Source: Porphyra umbilicalis | Lineage: Eukaryota > Rhodophyta > Bangiophyceae > Bangiales > Bangiaceae | Assembly: GCA_002049455.2 (NCBI GenBank) | Contig: KV918912.1 | Location: forward strand, 113,307 to 177,306 | Reading direction: 5' to 3' | Length of the DNA: 64,000 bases | The notes under the pieces: model-generated | Databases searched by the model: none | What the model was told of the DNA's origin: nothing | Seen by the model: the letters and a program-made list of their open reading frames with translations, nothing else | Shown: piece after piece, positions 29,767 to 41,353 of the stretch | Layout: the number at the start of each line of letters is the position of its first letter | Numbering within the stretch: the stretch's first letter is position 1 | Position numbers and translations under genes: made by a program

Positions 29767-32700
29767 CTCTATGTCCGACCCCGGCTTCGTCGGTGTGTGG
29801 TGCACGCCGTCGATCGCCGACTCCGCTTCCGCCGCCGCGGCCGCAGTCGGCGGCCGGGGCTCCGGCTGTGTTGCCAGATTCACTCCCGTAAGCGGCCGCT
29901 GAGGCGGCCGCTCCGAGACCTGATCGGCCGGGCGACGTGGCGCTGCGGGACTGTGCGTCGCCGCCATTGCCTCTTGCAGCGTATGAGGCCAGGAGACCGG
30001 CGGTGGCTGCAGCGAAATCCTGTTCAGCCCCGCGCGCCTCTGCAACCCCTGCACCGCGGCCGCCGGGAAGGCAGCGCCCTGCGAGTTCTCCGCGCCTGCC
30101 CGCCCCGCGGCCGCGGACTGCAAGCCCGGCATCGGCGGCAAGGGTAGCATCTCCGACGCCGCATTCACGGCGTCCGCTGGCGCCGATTTGTCAGCCGATT
30201 GCCTTTCCACGTCCGCGGCCTCGCCCAAGCCCCGATGACCCCCCCGCGACGAGGTTGTATGCGCGGCCTGCAACTTGCCGGCTTGAAGAGGCCTGAAATT
30301 CTCTGTCAGCGCGTCGGTCTCCGGCCGGGACGGCGGCGTCGGGAGCCGGCCGATCGGCGGAACCGCCGGCAGCGGAGGAAGAGGCAGCAGGTGACCTTGT
30401 CTAATCTGCTGCCGCCCGCGCTGCCGCGCCTCCTAGCAATTGCTCTCTTCCAAAGTGTCCTGACTGTCTGCGCGCAGCAGCCATCGTGCCGTCCGGTCCG
30501 CGCTGTGCGTTTGCAGGCACGATCCTACAGCTGCCGCAGTTCTTCCGCGGCCACCAGAGGAGTTGATGGCCGCCCTCGCCGCTAGAGACTTGGCGGACTG
30601 GATGGTCCGGCAAAGGGCCACATCGGCGCAGGTGGTCCTTGACGTGGCGGGATCGCGGGACTCGGCGGCCGCTGAGGCCACGGCCGCCGGGTTGCAGAGG
30701 GTGGACCATGACCGAGAGGGCTTAGCGGCCGCGCCGGGAGCGCCCGCCAGGCGGACTCAGATCCGCTATGACGAGGGGGGCTCCCCAGACCCGATAATAG
30801 AGGCCGGACTTGGGTACGGGGCGCGCTTGCTCGAGATGGGCTCGCCGGAAGCAGCCAGCCTTGCGACGGCTATCCAGCGCGAGAGGAACTCTGCGACCGC
30901 GCGGGCGCCGGCCGTTAATAAGAGGGACGCAAGCCTTGACTAAGCGTCCCCGGCGGCCGCTCCGGCGGCATCCGCAAATCGGAAGAGTGCGGGCCTTGAC
31001 GGGGCGGGCTCGGCAGCCGACACGGGCCCGGCCGCCAATCGGCGGGACGCAGGCTTTGCCGGGGCGGGTTTGGCGGCCGACACGGTCCCGGCCGCCACTT
31101 GAGGGGATGCAGACCTTGACGGGGCGGGCTTGGCGGCCGACACGGTGCCGGCTGCCAATCAAGGGGAAGCAGGCCTTTCCGAAGCGGGTTCGGCGGCCGC
31201 AGCGGCAGCGGCCGCCATTCACGAGAGCGCGGGCCTTGGCGGGGCGGACGTGACGGCCGGCACGGTCGCGGCCGCCTGTCCGATGGACCAGGGCCTTGAA
31301 GGGAGGGTCTGGGCGGCCTCGTTGGCGGCGGCCGCCACGCAGAGGGAAGCGGGTCTTGAAAATGCGGGCTCGGCGGTCGTGCCGGCAGTGCACCAAGGCA
31401 AGGAGGGTGTACAGCTTGAGGTGGTGGCGCCACGGCCCCAGCTGCTCGTAGCGGAGCCTCTGAAAGGGGCCTTGTGCGCGCCGCCTACGGACACGGGCAG
31501 GATGGCGCGCACAAAGGATCATCGTCACCGCCGCCCAGCTTGCGTCGGCACATACGGCAGAACTGCCGCAGACCGCTCCGCCGCTCCGTTCTTGAGATCG
31601 GACGCGGCGCGGGAAGAACCATGCTGCCGCAACGGCCGGTCCTCGCACTGTCCGACGCGTCGTGGCCAGGGAGCAAAAGGCGGCCGCTTGTGCACAAAGC
31701 GGCCGCCAAATAGGTGAGGCACCCCGCCTCTCGCCGCATCCTCGTCCAGGAACGGTCGTGCACCAGCGGCGGGTACAGAGAAAGACGGCCGCCAAGAGCA
31801 GCGCGCACGCGCACAAGGTGGCGCCGCGGCCGCCAACGACAACGGTGACCACGAAAAGTCGCGCAAACACGCACGTCCTACCTCCCATGATGCAACGCGG
31901 CCGCCAACGAATATAGCAGCCGCCAAAAAGCACGCGCGCACAAAGTCTCCTCTCCCACGCTGCAACGGCGGCCGCTGGCGACGATGGCGGCCTCACGCAC
32001 GCACGCGGATGCACACGGGTCCTCTCCCGGCGCCAAACGAGTCATGGTACGGGGGAGGTTGCCCCCGGTGCCGCTATTCCGACCACAAATGGTCCACAAA
32101 TAGAGTCAGCTCCAAACAAAAGCGACCGTTCAAGTCGATCTGCGGCGCCACCACCCTGCCACTGCGTAAGCGATCACAGTGGGGCCCACAAGGCTTCACC
32201 GCGGCCGGTCTTGACGGTCTCGCAGGTGGCACGACCCCGCTGTACGCCCCAAAAACAGGCCGCCGCCCTCGATTACCCCCTCGTTCGGGGGGAATCGGGC
32301 GGCCGCTTTTCTTTCCTGTCACGCTCAGGGGCCCAGCAGGCCACGCCGAGCGTGGCGTTGCGCTCCACACGTGGCCGGACGGGCCCGCGGGCCGCGCTCA
32401 AACGCCACAGAAATCCCTGCGCCACATGTTGCGCCCGGTCGGCCGTTCACGGTGGTCGGCCGATAAAGGGTGTTGACGGGGAGGTGCACAGCGAGAGTGC
32501 GTCTGACCAATGAGCATGCGGATCGCTGACACAAACATCGGAGGGGGTCGCAAGACTCTGCCGCTCCGCAAGGGAGGCGATCGTACGTCGCCCCTGCCGC
32601 GTCTCGACAGACCCGCAGGCCTGGCCGCCCGCCCGCTGCAGGCGGCCGCGTGGCAGCCCGCCCTGCGTCACGGTGACCGGTAGACACTACGCTGCCGCCT

Positions 32701-33950
32701 CACAGGCGTTTCAGAACAGAATGCTCCAGTGTCAACCGAGGCGAAATCGCCACCAGATTGCACGCACGCTGAAAATCTGCCGGCTGAACGCAACATTGAG
32801 AGACCTACATATCCTCACTGTCGGTGGCGAGATGCAACAGCGCCGCGAGATGATGCGAGATACTGCCAACGTGTCTGCGACATTTGTGTGTTTGAGCTTG
32901 TCGTTTCTTCGTGATTGCAGGAATCTGCAGCCAGTTGGAGCCTATCGCGCTGCGTGTCTCACTTGATCATCTTAATTGCTGACGATTGGGGTCCAGATCA
33001 GCTTGATTACGAGGTCGATCGATGGCCTGTTTGCTTGAAATGTAGCAATGGACTGTCGGAATGCGGACACCTCACGGGAAAGCCTCTCGCAGGCCCCAGT
33101 TCGCAGGTCGACGACCCAGAAACGTCACCTTCTCCGTTTCCCATACACTGCGATCTGCCGACAGAAGAAATGAAGTTCTCTTGATCCCAGCGGAGCGGAT
33201 TCGCAGAGCCTGCGCATATCGCTGCCGAAACTCTTTTGGCCACTCATTGGCGCACACGTTGCGCTCTGAAACGGTTCGCAGATCATTTGAAATCGACGTT
33301 GCTGGGTATGCTGTGATGTGTGCGGGTGTGGGTGTCACGCACGTCTGTGCGTAGGGTGGGATGGGCTGGTGCTGCGCACACGCCGTGTGCGAGATAACCA
33401 GAGGACCGGACCGCACCAAGAAGCGGGGGAGCAGTTGCCTCAGCCAGCTTGACATCGAGGTCGTTCATCCCCCCTCCGGGTGGGGTCGGCGAATGTCGTT
33501 GCTAGGCGCATTGTGCTTACACTGCGACTTTCTCGATTCTCGCCGTTCTCTCACAATCACGATTTCTCTCGCGGCGAGCGAAACGCCTTCGACGACGTGC
33601 GTGCGCGCGCACGCCGACCGGATCGGTACCGGGGGGGGGTAGAGGGACGTGCCGAGTGGCACGCCTCGTCCGCTACGTGTGCTTGTGTGGGTGTTGGGGA
33701 GCTCCATCTGCTCACACATGTACCAATCTTGCATCCGACGGCGGCATCTCCTCGGGGGTATTCCTCGTCAAGCGGCGGCAATCCCGAGGGAGAAGGTGAG
33801 TCACCTTTCCCTAGTTCTCCAACTGGGGTTTCGGCCTGTGTACAAGGAGGAACGGGGAGGGAACGGCCGGGGAGGGGGCGATTTAAGGGCGTTGACCCAT
33901 CTTGTGTGACTTCTGCCACCCGCCCTGATCCGGCGAGCCTCTGGCTCACC
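29767..33950. other. GC-rich region with no assignable gene
   Basis: Right flank of gypsy D. Long frames exist on both strands (for example plus 30563-30943 and 31130-31717, minus 30722-32014), but they are Ala/Arg/Pro-rich, overlap each other and are partly shaped by a 60-bp repeat. The octamer GCGGCCGC recurs about twenty times between 29.8 and 32.7 kb. 32.7-33.9 kb is less biased and shows no recognised protein. The first few hundred bases may hold the 5' part of the SANT-like gene cut by gypsy D, but I could not confirm its frame. Confidence 0.5.
30942..31400. repeat. 60-bp tandem repeat
   Basis: Seven or so diverged copies of a 60-bp unit (GCAGGCTTTGCCGGGGCGGG...GCGGCCGACACGGTCCCGGC...), most containing CGGCCGCC. 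In the open plus phase this is a 20-residue Ala/Gly/Asp repeat, interrupted by a stop near 31100. Confidence 0.85.
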
Positions 33951-34359
33951 TTCACAGGTAATAGGGCAAGTGGTGGCGCACGTCTGGGGGGACGCCATCC
34001 GTAATGGGGGCGGACTTTTACTACGCCCCCGTTGGTTATCGGTGCATATTTCGGCCCACGTGTGGGCGGGTGTCTGTATCTGAGCCCGCAGACGCAGGTC
34101 ACAGTGCGTGCATCCGGGGCCGGACGACAAGTGCGCGCACGATTCGGCTGTCGGTTCCTGGGGGGGGAGCAAGAGGCTTGTGCTTGGACGGCCTCGGACG
34201 AGGCGATCGTTGGCGGCGGCTCATCGTGCACGCGTTCGTGCTGGGTCGGGCAACACGTTGCGAGTTCCACGTCGCGCGGCGCCGATCGCCCGCGCGGGCG
34301 CAAGCGGCAACGACAACGAAGACGACACAAGAAATTCTTCGCGGCGTCGTCTCTGGACG

Positions 34360-36173
34360 ATGTCAAGCTCCATCGCGACCGGTGGGGGGAGCGATGCCCC
34401 TGTGGTGTTATTTTCTTCTGTTCTGGGCCTTGAGCAGCACGATTTGCCTTACTCCGCGGCGAACTTCATTCGCATGATCCGTGCGATCAACTCGACATCG
34501 GACGGGACACTCATGAAGGGGGAGCAGCTTAAGCTGAAAGTGGCCTTCCTCTTCTCGCCGCACCGGATGTTCAGCAAGTACATCATGGAGCTGTCGCTGC
34601 TTCACCGAGAGCTCGAAGAATGGCTCAACCACTGGGGTGTCGGTATCATCACGGACTGTTCGACGCGGACTGTGATGGCGCTTGCGACGCAGCTCTATGG
34701 AGATGATGATCGTGTCCCGGCGATCAAGGTGGTCGACGATTACGAGCATCACGGTGATTCCATTATGGCGAATATGCCAATGATCAATGCCCCCAAGGTG
34801 CAGGCTCCGGCGCGTGATGGTCACGCAGACAATGTACGTGGCCGGAACGAGAACAAAACACACCGCCCAGGTACATCGTGGCTGCCTCCTGTGCCGGCGC
34901 TGCCTAGCCAAAGTGCTCGGCAGTACGTCGGTTCCGCGACTTACGGCCGTCGTGATGACAGCCCCTCTAGTGGCACGGCAGTCCTCCAGTACGACGGAAG
35001 TGGTGCTCGCCGACGCGCCCTTGAAGACGGTAATCCGAGCGGCGTTCGGCGTCGCACGAATCTGGACGACGCCAGTGGTCGCGGTGCTCGTGATAGCAGA
35101 TACTTCCACGATGCGGCTCGTCGCAGAGGTGACGCTTATGGCGGTTCTTCTGACGGTCGCAAGCGCCGTGCTGGCAGCCATCTTGAGGCAGACGGCGCGT
35201 ACAAATGGGTCGATCGGGACCAAGGATACAAACGTCGTCTCGGCACGGGGCCGCCAAGGACGAATCCGTGCCACCGGTGCCCGTCGACCGCCAGGCACAC
35301 AACAATGACTAGCGATTCAAGGGTATGTAGGCTACGTTTTCTGGCAAGGCCGATCGACTTTGGGATGACTACGTTCTTCAGTACGATCTCGTGACGCACG
35401 AATATCGGGTGAGCGCAGTCAACAAACTGGCCTTTCTGCACAACATCCTTGCAGGGGAGGCCCTGGGATTCTTCCTCGACCACGTGGTGCGCAATGCGAC
35501 GCCGCACTCTGACGCTTGCTAGCGCGTCCGCAGTCGCTTCCTCTCACCCGTGGACCAAGAGCAGGATAAAAACGACTTGCAACGCCTTCGTATGAGCGAT
35601 CTCGTTGCCAAGAGCATGTCCAATAAGACTGCGCTGGACGAGACGTTCAAGGTTGTGGAGCGCACGTCCAAAAACGTTCTCAAGGGTTTCGACTGCGACC
35701 AGCACAAGGCCAACGTCCTCCGTTTGGCCTTCCTCGATCCGCAGTGGGCGAAACAGCCCCTTAGCGCGTTGGGTGTTGGCACTGTCGGCTTCCAGGACCT
35801 GTACCGCCGGCTGCAGGGCGCTCTGGCGTTGGACAACAACTCAAACGCAGCCGCACGGTGTGACCGCACGTCCGCGCATGGCGGGGGTGCCGTTGCGGCC
35901 GGTGTATTCTACACAGGGCACGGTCGGAACGGGGTGCCCAAGATTCGTGTGGGCAACCAAGCACTCGTACAGCAAGGTGTCGACTGCAAGATGTTGAGCG
36001 TTTGATGCACTGGTGGGTGCTGGAGCTGCGGTGATACAACTCATTGTCTAGCAGATTGCAGCAGCGTGCGAAACGACTGGGAGCAGGTCCGCAAGGGCCG
36101 CAGAAAGTTCGAGGCTGAGCGTCGCCCTGCCAAGGATATAGCGGCTACTGTTGACCATGAGATATGCTGTTAA
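34360..36173 (+). pseudogene. Element E gag with CCHC knuckle, broken
   Basis: From ATG 34360 a frame runs to 35394 with an ordered start (LPYSAANFIRMIRAIN, HRMFSKYIMELSLLHRELEE) and then a basic tail. In the next phase, from about 35350 to 36173, lies a typical gag core: DLVTHEYRVSAVNKLAFLHN, GEALGFFLDHVV, SRFLSPVDQEQDKNDLQRLR, ending in the zinc knuckle CWSCGDTTHCLADC (36018-36059). Stops at 35519 (TAG), 36003 (TGA) and 36172 (TAA) break it. The 34.4-35.3 kb frame could be a separate host-derived piece. I call the rest gag with more confidence. Confidence 0.65.
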
Positions 36174-36203
36174 CTCGCTGGCACGTCCATACTTGGTACA
36201 CAT

Positions 36204-36446
36204 CAGGGGTTTTCAGAATACGGGTTTTGGGCCGTATCCCGGCCAGAATACGGATATAATCCAGAATATGTCGCAGAATATTCGTCCATGATTGTCCCTT
36301 GAAGAAAAACAGACCACCTATGGGATGCCCTGGACGCCACAATGTCAAGATCCCGAGCTGCTCGGGCAATATGATGTCGGATGTAGTCGTTTTTGTTGGC
36401 AATTACAGTAGATCCGGATATCGGATATTTATCCTGACAACCCCTG
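36204..36446. mobile_element. hAT MITE H1 copy 1 (243 bp)
   Basis: TSD GTACACAT at 36196-36203 and 36447-36454. Ends CAGGGGTTTTCAGAATACGG and the inverse CCGATATTT...CTGACAACCCCTG (TIR start CAGGGGTTNTCAG). Sequence and length match 55472-55713 and 56121-56362. Confidence 0.95.
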
Positions 36447-36819
36447 GTACACATGAGATGCGCGACCCCGATGAAGGCAAGGCAGATGAAGTCAGACAAA
36501 ACAATGTCGGCGCCGCGGCGGACAAGCACGAGAATTCGGGGCAATTGACGGATGTCGGCGCGCAGGAGGCTGCATCAGAGCTTTCCTACGCCATGAAGGG
36601 CTTTGCAGACAATGCGGCTGCCGGCCATGGTGAACGCGGCCCGCGTTTTCGTCCGGGGGTCTGATCAGTCCACCTTCCGCCGGCCACAGACGACCGCCCC
36701 CAAAGCTCAACATCGAAGAAGACGCGAGGAACGTCGAGCTGATAGCGACCACGGAAGAGCTTCAAGGCGAAAGCCTCCTCATTGAAGCACAGCGCACCGT
36801 CATCGGCAGGCCACAAACC

Positions 36820-37237
36820 TGTTGGAATGTGATGCTCGTCGCCGACTCCACTGGCGGTTCCCGGATGGATGATGGTCGGTGACCCTTATGGTACCCCACA
36901 TGGTACACTTGCAGTACGTGGTCAAGTTGCACACATTCGTGTTGGGTCATCTTGGGGCGTTACTTTTGGCATGTTTTGGATTTGATCTTCGCTTTGCTGT
37001 TGTGACTTTTGATTTGGTGAGTGATTCGATTTGGTGCGAGGGCGTGGGCGTCGTTGTGGGCACCAGAGGGGGGAGAACTTGGGCCGGTGGGGACTATTTG
37101 AGAGGTGCTCTCGTCTGGGAGAGGCGGGCGAACCTTAGGACAACCAACAAAGCACGTTCGCACACACACAAACAAGCTCAGGCCACTCAACCACTTCACC
37201 GTGGTCCCCCAACCCCTATCCCCAATGCGTTTCAACA
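36820..37237 (+). repeat. 5' LTR of copia A2
   Basis: 418 bp, 5-bp terminal inverted repeat TGTTG/CAACA. Several stretches match the A3 5' LTR better than the A2 3' LTR (for example GGGCACCAGAGGGGGGAGAA near 37057). Confidence 0.95.
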
Positions 37238-37251
37238 GGTTATGGGCCCAG
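37238..37251 (+). promoter_or_regulatory. Half-tRNA-iMet type primer-binding site
   Basis: GGTTATGGGCCCAG is complementary to the anticodon arm of initiator tRNA-Met (CUGGGCCCAUAACC), the site used by Drosophila copia, and not to a tRNA 3' end. The same motif occurs next to the LTRs of A1, A3 and B. Confidence 0.85.
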
Positions 37252-37391
37252 AGCCGGGGCTGTGACAAGAACAAGGTGTGCCGGCTGGTTTCGCGGCGGT
37301 CGCGGCAAGTGCGAAGAAGATGAGGTCAAGGTGGTCAAGGCGGTCAAGGCGCACGGCTCGGCAAGGTCGGGCGCTACGACCAGACGACATC

Positions 37392-40300
37392 ATGCACGGA
37401 GGCGCTTTCGGCATGGGCGGCATCAAAATCGACAAGTTGACGGAGACGAACTTCACCGAGTGGCGTCAGCATATGAAGATGGTCCTCGCGCTGCGCGACC
37501 TGGATGACATGCTTGACGAAGACGGAAAGCCGACGGACGCGAAAGACCGCGAGTTGGCTTTGTGGAAGCGTCTAGACACGAAGGTGACAGCCATCATCGG
37601 GCTCACTCCTGGATCTGAGCAGCTCGAGCACGTTTCGGGCTGCAAGACGACGGCGGAGGTGTGGTCGACGCTGCAAGGTGTCTTCCAGCGCAAGAGTTTA
37701 ATGAACATGATGAAGGCGCGACGCGAGTTCTACACTGTCGAAATGACCGTCGGCGAGGGCATGCTGGGCTACATCAACCACGTGCGCAACCTCGGCGAGA
37801 ACCTTAAGGCCATGAGCGGCGAGGTGAAGGAGATGGACGTTGCCATGAGCGTCCTCAACGGGCGAACGTCCAAGTACGAGAACCTGCTGGTGGCTCTCGA
37901 CGCCAAGGGCGAGGACGAGCTGAGCCTCGACTCTGTGAAGAGCCGCTTGCTTCAGGAGGAGCGGCGTCCGGCGGACAACTCACCGGCAACGAAGCGCATT
38001 GGCGACATCGCACTCGTCGGCGCCAACTATCGAGGTCAAGGCCGCCGTGGTGACCACTCCAGGATCGAGTGCTACTACTGTCATAAGTTTGGGCACATCT
38101 CTCACGATTGCCCAGAGCTCAAGGCCAAGAAGCAGAGACAGGACAAGGTGGCCGCAATTGCGGCTGACGATGGTAGCGACAGCGACGGCGCCATCTGTCT
38201 GGTGGGCAATGCAGCTGACACCGATGACATCTCCGAGTCGTGGCTTGAGGACTCTGCAGCGTCTGCACACATGTGCTGGATGCGCAAGTGCTTCGACGAC
38301 TACCATACGACCACGGGACGCCGCGTCACGATGGGTGACAAGGGGTCCGTAGCCACGGCGGGCGTCGGAACCGTCGTGCTCAATGTCATCGTTCACGGCA
38401 AGACGCGCAAGATCAAGTTGGAGAAGGTACTCCATGATCCTACAATGGGCGTCAACCTCATGTCGGTCGGCATGATGGAGGAGCAAGGGGATGAAGTGCA
38501 ATTCAAGGGCGGTAAGACGATCATCAAGATGAACGAGAAGATTGCTGCGTGCGGCACTCGTAAGAACGGGCTCTACCATATTGACATGGCGCCACTGTCG
38601 GATATTGCTGCGCTGGCCTCTCTTCAGCTCTGGCATGAGCGTCTTGGGCACGTCAACGTGGCTGGCGTTAAGCGGATGATCAAGAACAAGGACATAAATG
38701 GACCCAAGTGCTCTTCCATGGCTGTCATGGACGTCTGCGAGCCGTGCGTGTATAGGAAGGCGGCTATGACGCCAATGCCTAGTGCAGGAGGAGGTCGAGT
38801 GACCAAGCGCCTGCAGCTCGTGCACCTGGACCTGGGCGGGCCAATGTCAGAGCCGTCGCGTGGCGGTGCGCTCTATTTCGGCCCGTTCACCGACGCCTTC
38901 TCCCGCTGGGCGGACGTGGTCTTCCTGCAGAAAAAGAGCGTTCTGCTCTGTGAGTACAAAAAGTGGCTGACGAAGGCCCAGCTGCACACGGGAACCAAGG
39001 TCAAGATCCTGCGCTCCGACAATGGCGGCGAGTACGTGTCGAACGCATTCAAGGCTCCTCACGATGAGAACGGCACGACGCAACCGACCACGGTTCCCGA
39101 CACACCGCAGCAGAACGGAGTTGCTGAGCGGCTCAACCGAGTTCTCGTGGAGATGGCTCGCACCATGATGCGACACAAGGACGTCGATCAGGATCTTTGG
39201 GCGGATGCCACCAAGACGGCGGTGTACATCTAGAACCGCGTCACGAGCCGGGCGCTTCCCGTCGGCAAGACGCCTTTTGAGCTGTGAACCGGGAATAAGC
39301 CCAACGTAAGCCACATGCGGGTCTTTGGGTCGACATGCTGGGTCGTGCTGCACAAGAGTCATATCGACGGCGAGTTTGTGGACAAGGCGGCGAAGGGCGT
39401 CTTCTTGGGCTATCCCGACGGCAGCAGGGCGTACAAGGTCATCCTCGACAACGGAAAGGGCGTCAAGGCACGAAGCGTCGTGTTCGCCGAGACGAACGTA
39501 AGCGAGGTTGCAGAAGTTGCAAAGGACCTTCCCGGAGACGAAAACGTCCAAGTTGAGAGGGGCTTGCGTTCTGCAAGCGACAGCTAAGCCGTAGATGCTG
39601 ACAATGACGACAAGCACGACAAGCAAGACGATGGATCTGATAAGTCCGCGGACAACTATCAAGGTTGTGGCGGCTCTCAAGACACGCTGCGTCGTAGCGG
39701 CAGAGCGCGGCGAACACCCGTCGGGTACTGGCGCCCGGTGAGCCTGGTTGCGCACGAGGCGCCCACGACGTATGGGCAAGCCGTTCAAGGGCAAAAATTG
39801 ACTAAGTGGAAGATTGCTATGGACGAGGAGATGGAAGCCATCCGCAACAACAAGACTTGGTGCTTGACGGATCGCCCGGCCAGTCGACGCGTGTTGAAGG
39901 GCAAGTGGGTTTACAAGGTCAAGAACGAGGTTGACAAGAACGGGAGCAGCACGACGAGGCACGAGGCGCGCCTGTGCTTCATGGGGAACCGGCAGATCAA
40001 GGGGCTCGACTTCAACGAGACGCTCGCGCCGGTGGCCAAGTTCACCACCATTCGATGCATCCTTGCGATGACGGCGGCGAACGGGTGAGAGCTACATCAG
40101 ATGGACGTCAAGACGGCCTTCCTCAATGGCGACCATGACGAGGAGGTCTACATGGAGCAGCCAGACGGCTATGTCGATCTGACGTATCCTGGCGAGGTGT
40201 TTCGTGCCCTCCAAGCGCTCTATGAGCTGAAGCAAGCCCCCAAGATGTGGTACGCTAAGCTCGACGACCTCCTCAAGTCGCAGGGGTTTGCCAACATTGA

Positions 40301-41318
40301 CCCGGATACATGCCTCTACCTTTTTATGGATGACGGCGAAATCATCATCGTCCTGGTGTACGTCGAAGATCTTCTTTTGGTGGCATCAAGCCTGGCGGCG
40401 ATCTACAAGATTCAGGACGCTCTGCACAAGCGTTTTGAGATGAAGGACCTGGGCGAGGCGAAGGTCATCCTCGAGCTAGAGATAAGACGTGACAAGGCGT
40501 AGAGCACCCTCAAGCTGTCGAAGGGCAAGTACGTGGGGCAAGTGCTGGAGAAGTTCGGGATGGTAAAGTGCAAACCGATCGGAACGCCGCTGGAGGTGGG
40601 CCGGCAGCTGGTCAAGGCCAACGAGAGCGACGACGCGCTGCCCTACCGCGAAGCTGTCGGCAGTCTAACGTACCTGATGGTTGGGACGCGTCCTGACCTC
40701 GCCTTCGCCATCGGGAAGCTGAGTCGGTTTTTTTCGTGCTACGGAAAGGAGCATTGGGCGGCGATCAAGCGAGTTCTACGGTATGTTAAGGGTTCGATGG
40801 ACAAGGCGCTGGTCTTCTACAAGAGCTCTTCCTGTGTTCTACAAGGCTATAGTGATGCCGACTGGGCAGGTGACCACGAGACGCGACGTTCCACGACGGG
40901 CTTTACCTTCATCTTTGGCGGAGCAGCCGTCAGCTGGGGTTCTATGTTGCAGAAGACGGTGGCGCTGTCGACGATGGAAGCTGAGTACATGGCTCCATGT
41001 GAGGCCAGCAAGGAAGCTGTTTGGCTCATCAAGCTCGTGCAGAGCGTGGCATCTCAAGGGCTGCAAACAGCGATCTCGGGCGGGGCGATCAGCATCAAGG
41101 TCGGCAACGGCGGGTGCATTGACTTCGCCAAGAACTCCGTCGAGCACAAGCGCACCAAGCACATTGACATTCGATACCACTTTGTGCGCGAGGCCATCAC
41201 TACGGACAAGGTGATACTGGACAATTGTGCAGCTGACGACATGGTGGCGGACCGGATGACGAAGCAGCTCGGCAAGACCAAGCACGACAAGCATGTCGAG
41301 GCCATGGGGCTTTGCTGA
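37392..41318 (+). pseudogene. Copia A2 gag-pol polyprotein with five stops
   Basis: One continuous reading phase, no frameshift. Gag (UBN2-like) from ATG 37392; knuckle CYYCHKFGHISHDC; protease site WLEDSAASAHM (Glu where A1 has Val before DSA); GAG-pre-integrase LWHERLGHVNVAGV; integrase VHLDLGGP, DNGGEYVSNAF, NGVAERLNRV; RT with YVED at 40359-40370 in place of YxDD; RNase [18 protein letters not shown] and [17 protein letters not shown]. In-frame stops: TAG 39231, TGA 39285, TAA 39585, TGA 40086, TAG 40500. The first four also occur in A3. RT is predicted inactive because the first catalytic Asp is Glu. Confidence 0.93.
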
Positions 41319-41353
41319 ATACAAGAACCGCCGCGGCAACAAGCAAGGAGGAG

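Noticed and set aside
30722-32014. 430-codon minus-strand frame
   Set aside because: Overlaps the 60-bp repeat and opposing frames. Composition is Arg/Pro/Gly with repeated HxxGR units mirroring the DNA repeat. No domain.
33930-33975. GGTAATAGGGCAAG as a degraded primer site of element E
   Set aside because: Only about 10 of 14 bases match the half-tRNA-iMet motif and no LTR partner is visible.
38847-39962. 371-codon minus-strand frame opposite copia A2, seen again opposite A3
   Set aside because: Antisense shadow of integrase-RT. It recurs only because the elements are homologous, and it has no features of its own. Unlike the gypsy D antisense ORF it lies on top of conserved coding sequence.
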